From Hyphomonadaceae bacterium (GTDB taxonomy: Bacteria > Pseudomonadota > Alphaproteobacteria > Caulobacterales > Aquidulcibacteraceae): 7,654 nucleotides of DNA. The translations under genes and the position numbers were made by a program. The notes under the pieces were generated by a model that saw nothing but the letters and a program-made list of their open reading frames with translations, searched no databases and was not told the origin of the DNA. Shown piece by piece: positions 1 to 6,496 of this stretch. Location: assembly GCA_016791325.1 (NCBI GenBank), contig JAEUMU010000115.1, forward strand, positions 1 through 7,654, in the 5' to 3' direction. The stretch's first letter is position 1, and each line of letters starts with the position of its first letter.

Positions 1-99
1 GTTAGAAGCGGCGTGTGGCTCGCCCGCAAAACCCTCGTCAGCATCCGTCTCTCTCGTTTCGCGGCGCTGGGCCGGATTCAGAAATTGTCCAGCGACTCG

Positions 100-117
100 C
101 CGCCTCATATGGGGCGG
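100..117. promoter_or_regulatory. 18-bp near-perfect dyad upstream of the tetR promoter
   Basis: The sequence CCGCCTCATATGGGGCGG is self-complementary except for one T/G pair. As RNA it would fold into a 7-bp stem (one G-U pair) with an AUAU loop. It ends 3 bases before the candidate -35 hexamer of the tetR operon. No T-run follows on the plus strand, so it is not a standard intrinsic terminator. It could be an operator or activator site for the efflux operon, or a 3' hairpin of a gene lying left of the window. The symmetry is seen directly; the function is inferred. Confidence 0.35.
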
Positions 118-120
118 AAC

Positions 121-148
121 TTGACTGCGGCGAGCTTTAACATTTAAA
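121..148 (+). promoter_or_regulatory. Candidate sigma70-type promoter of the tetR-RND operon
   Basis: TTGACT at 121-126 matches five of six bases of the sigma70 -35 consensus. A 16-base spacer leads to TTTAAA at 143-148 as the best -10 candidate; TTAAAG one base later, with 17-base spacing, is an alternative. Transcription would begin near 155, about 65 bases before the tetR start codon. It is the only AT-rich patch in the upstream region. The -10 match is only moderate. Confidence 0.45.
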
Positions 149-165
149 GAACGAACATTCGCTTT
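135..165. promoter_or_regulatory. Candidate TetR operator: two adjacent dyads with a shared AACATT core
   Basis: Two inverted repeats sit side by side over the -10 element and presumed start site. The first is CTTTAA-CAT-TTAAAG (135-149), with perfect 6-base arms. The second is CGAA-CA-TTCG (152-161), whose symmetry continues imperfectly outward to 148 and 165. Both are centred on or near the hexamer AACATT (139-144 and 154-159), so the site is also a direct repeat with 15-base periodicity. TetR-family dimers bind short dyads, usually overlapping the promoter of their own operon, so the adjacent repressor is the obvious candidate ligand. Binding is inferred, not shown. Confidence 0.45.
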
Positions 166-220
166 ATATGCACCGCAGCGAAGTGCTGGCAAGTGCCGCC
201 GGCTATCGTAAGGGAAACCC

Positions 221-823
221 ATGGCGCGCCTCGCTGACCCTGCACTCGCGGACCGCAGACGCCGCCAGATCATGGACGCGGCCCTTTCTTGCTTCCGGCG
301 GCGCGGCTTCCACCAAGCTACGATGCAAGAGATCTGTGCCGAAGCGAACATCAGCGCCGGGGCGCTCTATCGCTACTTCTCCAGCAAGGCGGAGATCATC
401 GGCGCAATCGCCGAGGACCACCGGGGCGAGGACGACAGCGCTTTTGTACACGCCGCAGAGACGCTTGGGCTGATCGAAGCAGTGGCGCAGGCTGGCGAGC
501 GCTTCTTCCAAAAATTCGCTCAAGGTGATGGTGCGCTCATCGCCGACATCTGCGCAGAGGCTATTCGCGACGAGGCAATCGCCGCCACTCTTCGCGCCAT
601 CGACGTTAAAAGTGTCGAAATGTTCATTCACGCGATCCGCTCTGCGCAGGAGCGCGGTGAGGTGGATAGGTCACTCGACGCAAAACTCGCCGCCGAGACC
701 TTGTTTGCCGCGATTGAAGGCATAGGTCTGCGGCGGGCTTTCCAGCGTAATACAGACCCGGCGCAAGCCGCGGCCCAATTCCGCTCGCTCGCGCAACGCT
801 TTTTGAGACCCTCATATGAATAA
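221..823 (+). CDS. TetR/AcrR-family transcriptional repressor
   Basis: This 200-residue protein has the normal TetR length. Residues about 12-58 form the N-terminal DNA-binding domain: a basic first helix, then the helix-turn-helix around residues 34-53 with the typical pattern TMQEICAEANISAGALYRYF, followed by the SKAEII stretch. The remaining 140 residues are the helical ligand-binding and dimerisation part, which is poorly conserved and does not reveal the inducer. The ATG at 221 is preceded by TAAGGG (209-214) at six bases' distance. The gene leads an operon with an adaptor protein and RND transporter, overlapping the adaptor start by 8 bases. It is therefore most likely the local repressor of the pump, relieved by a pump substrate, and probably autoregulated through the dyads at 135-165. 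The family call is firm; the regulatory target is inferred from context. Confidence 0.95.
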   Translation: MARLADPALADRRRRQIMDAALSCFRRRGFHQATMQEICAEANISAGALYRYFSSKAEIIGAIAEDHRGEDDSAFVHAAETLGLIEAVAQAGERFFQKFAQGDGALIADICAEAIRDEAIAATLRAIDVKSVEMFIHAIRSAQERGEVDRSLDAKLAAETLFAAIEGIGLRRAFQRNTDPAQAAAQFRSLAQRFLRPSYE

Positions 824-2102
824 GCCCGAGCCCAGGCAGATATTTTCAGGGGCGCAAGGCCTGCTGAAGCGAACCGCCGATGCTGGCGGCGCGGCGTTGC
901 GCAACGCGCAGGACGCAGGCGGACGCGTTTGGCGTAAGGCAACGGGTGAGCCCGATGAGGCCGGACATCGCAGCCGCGTGCTTACGATCTTCGGCGGCGG
1001 CATTTTGGCGGTGGTCGCCGCACTGTTCATCTTGAGCCGCCTTGGCGGCGAAACGGCCACGCATACGCCGGTCGACACCGCGCAGGCGGTGACAGTCGTG
1101 GTGACACAAACGCGCACGGTTCAGCCGGTAGTGACGCTGAACGGCGAGGCGCGGCCGGTGCGCGACATCCAAGTAGCCGCGCCCGCGAGTGGCGTGCGCA
1201 TTCTTCAGCTCCTGGTGGATGAAGGCGATATGGTGCGCGCAGGTCAGCCGATGGCGCGACTCGATTCATCGCTAGCGCAGGCGCAATTGCGCGCGGCGCA
1301 AGCCAGCGTCGCGGAAGCGCAATCGGCTGCGGTGCGTGCGCGCGGCGAGTATGACCGCGCGGAATCGATCCGCGATTCTGGCGCCCTTTCCGCTGAAGCG
1401 ATCGAACAACGCCGTACCGCCGCGATCGCCGCGGACGCCCGGTTGGCGGCCGCACGGGCGCAGCTTCAGGAAGTGAACGCGCGCCTCGGGGGCGGCTTTG
1501 TTCGGGCGCCGGCTGCGGGGCTGGTGATCGACCGCACCGCCGAAGTTGGCAGGCTCGTTGACGGACAAGTGCTCTTCAGAATCGCCGCGGACAACCGGCT
1601 TGAGGTCGCGGCTCAGGTAGCCGAATCTGACGCTCTGGCGCTTCAGGACGGACAAACTGCTTCTTTTGTTCTCGTCGATGGCTCGAGTGTCGATGGCGTG
1701 TTGCGCCGGGCGCCGGCTTCTATCGACAGCCGCACCCGCACCGGCGAAGCGTTGTTTTCGCTGCCGCAGGGCACACGCGTGCGCGCGGGAATGTATCTGC
1801 GCGGACGCGTGGAGCTGCCGGCGCGTGAAGTCTTGGCGATTCCACAGAGCTCCGTGCTCTTCGAAGGCGATCAGGCATTCGTTTACAGGCTTGATCAGGA
1901 AAACCAGGCGCGGCGCACGCAAGTGACGCTGGGCGTGCGCGATGGCGACTGGGTGGAGATCGCGTCTGGGCTTGAGCTTAACCAACGCATCGTCGGCTCC
2001 GGCGCGGCCTTCCTGCAGGATGGCGAGCGCGTGCGCCCCATCACGGCCGAGCAGCCAAGCACAGCAGAGCCGTCCGCCGATCTGCGCGGACGGGAGGGCT
2101 GA
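816..2102 (+). CDS. RND efflux periplasmic adaptor (membrane-fusion protein, HlyD/AcrA family)
   Basis: This 428-residue protein would bridge the inner-membrane RND pump and an outer-membrane channel. A single hydrophobic segment (residues about 56-75) anchors it in the inner membrane. No lipobox cysteine is seen. Next come the first lipoyl half (about 115-149, containing VAAPASGVRI and VDEGDMVRAGQPMARLD), an Ala/Arg/Glu-rich alpha-helical hairpin (about 151-223), the second lipoyl half (229-257, RAPAAGLVIDRTAEVG), a beta-barrel domain (about 261-335) and a membrane-proximal domain (about 337-408). The start ATG lies inside the tetR stop (ATGAATAA). Only a weak TTGAGA precedes it, so translation is probably coupled to tetR. 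The anchor is preceded by about 55 cytoplasmic residues, long for this family, holding three 11-residue repeats (10-42). An in-frame GTG at 978 would remove them but lacks a ribosome-binding site. The tail after 410 looks disordered. Confidence 0.95.
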   Translation: MNKPEPRQIFSGAQGLLKRTADAGGAALRNAQDAGGRVWRKATGEPDEAGHRSRVLTIFGGGILAVVAALFILSRLGGETATHTPVDTAQAVTVVVTQTRTVQPVVTLNGEARPVRDIQVAAPASGVRILQLLVDEGDMVRAGQPMARLDSSLAQAQLRAAQASVAEAQSAAVRARGEYDRAESIRDSGALSAEAIEQRRTAAIAADARLAAARAQLQEVNARLGGGFVRAPAAGLVIDRTAEVGRLVDGQVLFRIAADNRLEVAAQVAESDALALQDGQTASFVLVDGSSVDGVLRRAPASIDSRTRTGEALFSLPQGTRVRAGMYLRGRVELPAREVLAIPQSSVLFEGDQAFVYRLDQENQARRTQVTLGVRDGDWVEIASGLELNQRIVGSGAAFLQDGERVRPITAEQPSTAEPSADLRGREG

Positions 2103-2108
2103 TCCGAC

Positions 2109-5100
2109 ATGGCTTGGAACATTTCCGCCGGCGCGATCCGCAACCCGATCCCGCCGGTCGTACTCATTCTGGCTTTGTTGTTCGCCGGCTGGACCGCGTT
2201 TGGGCGTCTGCCAATCAATCAATTGCCGAACATCGATTTCGGCGGCTTCTCCGTAACGGTCGCGCAGGTTGGCGCGGCGCCAGCGGAAATGGAAACGCAG
2301 ATCACGCAGCGCATTGAAGCGGCTTTGACCTCGGTCGAAGGCGTGCGGCGTGTGACATCGACAATCTCACCGGGCGTTTCGACGACAACGGTGGAAATGG
2401 AAGGTGACGGTGATCTAAGCCGCGCCGTCGAAGACGCGCGCGACGCGGTCAACCGCATCCGCTCCGAACTGCCCGCCGACATCAGCGAACCCGTCATCAC
2501 GCGCATGGACGCGGCCTCCTTCCCGATTGGCTATTACTCAGTCAACGGCGAAGGGATGACGCCGCAGGACATTTCCTGGTTCATCGATAACGACCTGCAA
2601 CGGGAACTGCTTGCTGTGCCTGGCGTTAGCCAGGTGCGGCGGCTTGGCGGGGTGGATCGCGAGATTCGCGTTGAGCTCGATCCGGCGCGGATGTTGGCCT
2701 ATGGCGTCACCGCCGATCAGATCAATGCGCAGTTGCGCGCCTCCAACATCGACCTGCCGGGCGGCCAGGCGCGTATTGGCGGCCAGGCCCAATCCATCCG
2801 GACGCTGGGGAGCGCGACGAGCGTCCAGGAGCTCGCCGACCTGCGCATTCGCGCCGCAGACGGCGCCAGCCTGCGCCTGGCCGATCTCGGCACCGTGACG
2901 GATTCGGCGAGCGATCTGCAATCCATCTCGCGTTACAATGGCCAGCCTGTCGTAGGCTTCATGGTGCTGCGGTCGCGCGGAGCTTCTGAAGTTCAGGTGT
3001 TCGACCGAATGGAGGAGCGGCTTCGCCAGATCGAGGCGGATCGGCCAAACATCCATGTCACGGAAATCGCCTCAACGGTGGAGTTTATTCGTGGCCTGCA
3101 TGAAAGCTCCATCCACGCACTGATCGAAGGCGCGCTGCTGGCGTGCTTGGTCGTGTTTCTGATCCTGCGCGATTGGCGCGCCACGATTATCGCGGCGGCG
3201 GCGATCCCCCTTTCCGTGATGCCAACCTTCGCCGCGATTGAAGTGCTGGGCTTTACGCTCAACATGGTGACGCTGATCGCGCTGGCTCTGGTGACCGGGG
3301 TTCTGGTGGACGATGCGATCGTTGAGATCGAGAACATTGTGCGCCACATGCGAACCGGCAAAGGGCCCTATCAGGCCTCGCTTGAAGCGGCGGACGAGAT
3401 CGGCCTGGCGGTGGTGGCGACGACTGGATCCATCATCGCCGTGTTCGTTCCTGTGAGCTTTATGTCCGGCGGGATGGGGACATTTTTCCGGGAGTTCGGC
3501 CTGACGGTGGCGTTCGCCGCATTCTTCTCACTGGTGGTCGCGCGCCTCATTACCCCGCTGATGTGCGCGTTCTTCCTAAGCAGCAAAGGCCACGACCACG
3601 AGGCCAAGCCCGGCGTGCTGATGCAGACGTATCGTGACGTCTTGCATTGGGCGATCACGCACCCTTGGAAGACGGTGGCTGTGGGCGTGGGCGTGTTCAT
3701 CGCCTCACTGGTTCTCGCGACTCAAGTGCCGGCGGCTGTGCTCCCGCGCTTTGACAACAGCATGATCCAGGTGCGGGTGGAAATTCCGCCCGGCACGCCG
3801 GTGTTGCAGGCCGACCGCGTGCTGCAGCAGATGAGCACGCGCATCCGCGAATTGCCGGAAACCCGCGGCGTGTTCACCACGATGAACGGCGCCGATGGCT
3901 CCGCCCCGGATGCGAGCATCTTTATTCAGCTTTCGCAGCGCGATGAGCGAAGCCGTTCTTCCTATGCGATCCAGCAGGTTATCCGACCGATGCTGGCGGA
4001 TTTTCCAGACTACCGCTCCTCCTTCGTTCAGGATCAGGGCGGCTCACAAGGCTCGGACATTACCGTGCAGTTCGTAGGCCAGGATCCCGAGGCGGTGAAC
4101 GCCGCGGCGGATCGGCTGGCGGCGGCGATGGGGCGGCTAGATGTTTTGGCGGACGTGCGCGCCTCTTCAGCGCTGCGGCGGCCGGAAATCCAGGTCCGTC
4201 CCCGCCACGAAGACATGGCGCGCCTGGGCGTGACCTCGGCCAGCTTGGCCGCAGCTGTACGGATCGCCACGAGCGGCGATGCAGCGCAAAACCTTGCGCG
4301 CTTCAATTTGACCGACCGCCAGATTCCCATCCGCGTGACGCTGCGCCCGGATCGGCGCACCGATCTGGATGCGATCAGAGCATTGCCCGTGCAATCAAGC
4401 GCGGGTCTGCCTGTGCGGCTCGACGCAGTGGCGGACGTACGCTTCTCGCTTGGCGAGGCCACTATTGAACGGCGCGATCGCGAACGTGCAGTTACGGTCG
4501 GCGCGAACGTGGTGCCGGGCGTGGAGCTGAGCGATGCACAAAGCGCGGTGTTTGCTTTGCCGGAGGCGCGCGAACCCGAGCCAGTCAGAGAGCCCAGTGC
4601 GTTCGATCGGTTCCTCCAGAATATCGGGCTAAGTCAACCTGCGCCGGAACTCGAGCAAGGCGCTATTCCGCCTGGCGTGCGTCTGGCCACCGGCGGGCAG
4701 ACTGAAGACTTCGCCGAGATGATGGACAGTTTCGGGACGGCGATGCTTTGGGGCATCATCCTCATCTACGGGGTGCTGGTGCTGCTGTTTAAGGACTTCT
4801 TCCAGCCCATCACGATCATGATGGCGCTGCCGCTTTCTATCGGCGGAGCATTTGTCGGGCTAATCGTCGCCAACCAGCCGCTCTCGCTTTTCGCCTTTAT
4901 CGGCCTGCTTATGCTGATGGGGCTGGTGACGAAAAACTCTATCCTCCTAGTGGATTTCGCCGTCGAGCGCATGCGCGCGGGCATGAGCCGCAACGCCGCG
5001 CTCATGGAGGCCGGCCTCAAGCGGGCGCGCCCGATCATCATGACGACGTTCGCCATGTCTGGCGGGATGATCCCCGCTGCGGCGGGCTGGGGCGTGGATG

Positions 5101-5285
5101 GCACGCTGCGCCAAGGCATGGGGGCGGCCGTGATCGGCGGCTTGATGCTCTCAACGCTGCTCAGCCTCGTGTTTGTGCCGGCGGTGTTCGTACTGATTGA
5201 CCGGCTTGAACGCTGGGTGCGGGGGTTCTTGCCGAACCCTCAAGCGCGCATGGCCGAAGACCCCAACACGACGCCTGCAGAATAG
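2109..5285 (+). CDS. RND multidrug-type efflux transporter, inner-membrane subunit (HAE-1, AcrB/MdtBC-like)
   Basis: At 1058 residues this is a complete RND pump (AcrB has 1049). The expected topology is visible: TM1 about 15-34, a large periplasmic loop, TM2-TM6 about 334-488, TM7 about 519-538, a second periplasmic loop, and TM8-TM12 about 875-1030. The proton-relay residues are present: the paired aspartates D401-D402 in TM4 (VTGVLVDDAIVEIEN), K942 in TM10 (GLVTKNSILLVDF) and an arginine of RARPIIMT at the start of TM11. The DD pair argues for the HAE-1 group rather than the metal-exporting CzcA group. It should export amphiphilic or hydrophobic compounds by proton antiport; the substrate cannot be read from sequence. 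GGAGGG (2093-2098) gives a good ribosome-binding site, and the gap after the adaptor gene is six bases. Residues about 821-852 appear to be an extra segment before TM8. No outer-membrane partner is encoded nearby. Confidence 0.97.
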   Translation: MAWNISAGAIRNPIPPVVLILALLFAGWTAFGRLPINQLPNIDFGGFSVTVAQVGAAPAEMETQITQRIEAALTSVEGVRRVTSTISPGVSTTTVEMEGDGDLSRAVEDARDAVNRIRSELPADISEPVITRMDAASFPIGYYSVNGEGMTPQDISWFIDNDLQRELLAVPGVSQVRRLGGVDREIRVELDPARMLAYGVTADQINAQLRASNIDLPGGQARIGGQAQSIRTLGSATSVQELADLRIRAADGASLRLADLGTVTDSASDLQSISRYNGQPVVGFMVLRSRGASEVQVFDRMEERLRQIEADRPNIHVTEIASTVEFIRGLHESSIHALIEGALLACLVVFLILRDWRATIIAAAAIPLSVMPTFAAIEVLGFTLNMVTLIALALVTGVLVDDAIVEIENIVRHMRTGKGPYQASLEAADEIGLAVVATTGSIIAVFVPVSFMSGGMGTFFREFGLTVAFAAFFSLVVARLITPLMCAFFLSSKGHDHEAKPGVLMQTYRDVLHWAITHPWKTVAVGVGVFIASLVLATQVPAAVLPRFDNSMIQVRVEIPPGTPVLQADRVLQQMSTRIRELPETRGVFTTMNGADGSAPDASIFIQLSQRDERSRSSYAIQQVIRPMLADFPDYRSSFVQDQGGSQGSDITVQFVGQDPEAVNAAADRLAAAMGRLDVLADVRASSALRRPEIQVRPRHEDMARLGVTSASLAAAVRIATSGDAAQNLARFNLTDRQIPIRVTLRPDRRTDLDAIRALPVQSSAGLPVRLDAVADVRFSLGEATIERRDRERAVTVGANVVPGVELSDAQSAVFALPEAREPEPVREPSAFDRFLQNIGLSQPAPELEQGAIPPGVRLATGGQTEDFAEMMDSFGTAMLWGIILIYGVLVLLFKDFFQPITIMMALPLSIGGAFVGLIVANQPLSLFAFIGLLMLMGLVTKNSILLVDFAVERMRAGMSRNAALMEAGLKRARPIIMTTFAMSGGMIPAAAGWGVDGTLRQGMGAAVIGGLMLSTLLSLVFVPAVFVLIDRLERWVRGFLPNPQARMAEDPNTTPAE

Positions 5286-5295
5286 GCCCTAGGGC
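5286..5295. other. 10-bp perfect palindrome at the convergent gene junction
   Basis: GCCCTAGGGC starts one base after the stop codon of the RND gene and contains the stop codon (TAG on the minus strand) of the reductase gene. A fold with CTAG as loop has only three GC pairs, extendable by weak or wobble pairs (AGG/CTT side), and no T-run follows on either strand. It may contribute to bidirectional termination, but it does not meet the usual criteria for an intrinsic terminator. Confidence 0.25.
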
Positions 5296-6419
5296 TTGAT
5301 CAGATATTTCTGGCCGGTGCGCTTGGCGTTGTAGGCGATCAGAATTTCTGGATCGAGCGCCTGCTCAAGGGAAATTTCGTGGCTGTAGTGGCTCTTGAAG
5401 GTGGTGGTCAGTTCATCGATCACACGCTGGCGCATGCGCGCCACCACATCGGGACCGGCCTTGGCTAGAAACGGCATCAACAGGAAGCCCGAAAGCGACC
5501 AGGCAAAACCGAAACCACGCGACAAGATGGTGGGCGACATATCGAGGCCACCATAAATGTAGACTTGTTTGAACGTATCCGAGCCGTACCGGCTATAGCT
5601 AGGCATGCGCTTTACAGCGGCCGCCTCCATCGCCGTAAATATCTGGCCGACAAGCTTACCCCCGCCAATCGGATCGAACGCCAAAGTCGCGCCGGTTTCG
5701 ATGATCGCCCGCACCAGATCGTCAAAGAATGTGGCTGAGGAGGAATTGAGCACGTGACGCGCGCCGATACCGCGCAGCAACGACGCCTGCGCGTCGTTAC
5801 GCACGATGTTCACGAGCGGGATCCCGTCCTGTGCGCAAATCCTCACCAGCATCTGACCGAGATTAGAGGCGGCGGCGGCGTGGACGATCGCCGTGTGGCC
5901 TTCGCGGCGCATAACCTCGGTAAAAGCGAGCGCCGTCAGCGGGTTCACAAAGCAGGAGGCGCCATCCGCCGGGGCCGTACCTTCGGGAAGCGGCATGCAC
6001 ATCGCCGCAGGCGCCGCGCGGTATTGGGCGTACATAGCCCCGCCAAATAGGGCGACTGTGCGCCCCAGCAGGGCTCGTGCTTCCGGCGACGCGCCCGCCT
6101 CCACAACGAGGCCGCAACCTTCATTGCCAACCGGCATCTTCTCACCGATGCGCGCCGTCATGGCGCGCATCGCTGCCGGCGAAAGATCAGCTGAAATGAG
6201 CGGCAAGCCATCGCGCACGCTGGCGCGCAATGTCGCCAAGTCCGCCCCACCCACAAGCAAACCGAGATCGGACGGGTTGATGGGCGCGGCCTGCACCCTT
6301 ACCAGGACATCGCCTGCGCTCAACGCCGGAAGCGGCAGGCGCTCGAGCGAGAGTTCCAGCATTCCCTGTTGGGTCACGTGCGAGAGAAGCGTGAGATTGT
6401 CTTTCGGCGGGGCCGACAT
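5289..6419 (-). CDS. Zinc-independent medium-chain dehydrogenase/reductase (quinone oxidoreductase/enoyl reductase-like)
   Basis: This 376-residue protein has the two-domain MDR layout. The N-terminal GroES-like catalytic part carries INPSDLG (47-53) and VGNEGCGLVVEAG (97-109). The nucleotide-binding Rossmann part follows a CFVNPLTALAFTEVM segment (156-170) and the helix AAAASNLGQMLVRI (181-194). The C-terminus ends in the familiar GQKYLIKP. The catalytic zinc ligands are missing: no cysteine in the NPSD region, N99 where GHE enzymes have histidine, and no four-cysteine structural-zinc cluster. This places it with the quinone oxidoreductase/trans-2-enoyl-CoA reductase branch, which reduces activated double bonds or quinones with NAD(P)H. 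The stretch between NPSD and the GNEG motif is some 20-25 residues longer than I would expect. The ATG is preceded by GAGGAGG at seven bases' distance. It lies 77 bases downstream of the CoA-transferase gene and is probably co-transcribed with it. The substrate is unknown. Confidence 0.88.
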   Translation of the reverse strand: MSAPPKDNLTLLSHVTQQGMLELSLERLPLPALSAGDVLVRVQAAPINPSDLGLLVGGADLATLRASVRDGLPLISADLSPAAMRAMTARIGEKMPVGNEGCGLVVEAGASPEARALLGRTVALFGGAMYAQYRAAPAAMCMPLPEGTAPADGASCFVNPLTALAFTEVMRREGHTAIVHAAAASNLGQMLVRICAQDGIPLVNIVRNDAQASLLRGIGARHVLNSSSATFFDDLVRAIIETGATLAFDPIGGGKLVGQIFTAMEAAAVKRMPSYSRYGSDTFKQVYIYGGLDMSPTILSRGFGFAWSLSGFLLMPFLAKAGPDVVARMRQRVIDELTTTFKSHYSHEISLEQALDPEILIAYNAKRTGQKYLIKP

Positions 6420-6426
6420 GAACGGT

Positions 6427-6480
6427 CCTCCTCATCTTGCAGGCGAAGGGCCAGACTAAGTCTCATTCGCGCGGAGGAGG
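6427..6480 (-). promoter_or_regulatory. Reductase leader: strong Shine-Dalgarno with upstream complementary anti-SD
   Basis: On the minus strand the reductase start codon is preceded by GAGGAGG (6433-6427), a near-ideal ribosome-binding site at seven bases' spacing. Forty bases upstream, still between the two genes, is CCTCCTC (6480-6474), its exact complement. Pairing would form a 7-bp GC-rich helix hiding the ribosome-binding site. Inside the loop lies another dyad, AGACT-T-AGTCT (6463-6453). This could be a translational switch or coupling element, or a coincidence of purine-rich sequence. No promoter for the reductase alone stands out in the gap. Confidence 0.3.
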
Positions 6481-6496
6481 CAACATGGCCCCAAGG

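Noticed and set aside
1..108. Possible divergent gene running off the left edge (minus-strand ATG at 108, about 36 codons open)
   Set aside because: There is no ribosome-binding site before that ATG, the ATG lies inside the 100-117 dyad, and the short peptide matches nothing I recognise. A plus-strand frame open from 1 to the TAA at 145 is equally unsupported.
203..631. Minus-strand open frame of 142 codons opposite tetR
   Set aside because: It is antisense to an unmistakable TetR helix-turn-helix domain and has no family features.
1272..2222. Long minus-strand open frame (316 codons) opposite the adaptor gene
   Set aside because: It lies wholly antisense to a clear HlyD-type gene and the start of the RND gene, its composition is that of a high-GC shadow frame, and it shows no recognisable domain.
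2538..3056. Minus-strand open frame of 172 codons opposite the RND gene
   Set aside because: It is antisense to conserved RND periplasmic-domain sequence and has no domain or convincing ribosome-binding site.
2109..5285. Heavy-metal (CzcA-type) RND pump
   Set aside because: TM4 carries the DD pair followed by AIVEIEN typical of HAE-1 drug-type pumps rather than the CzcA-type pattern.
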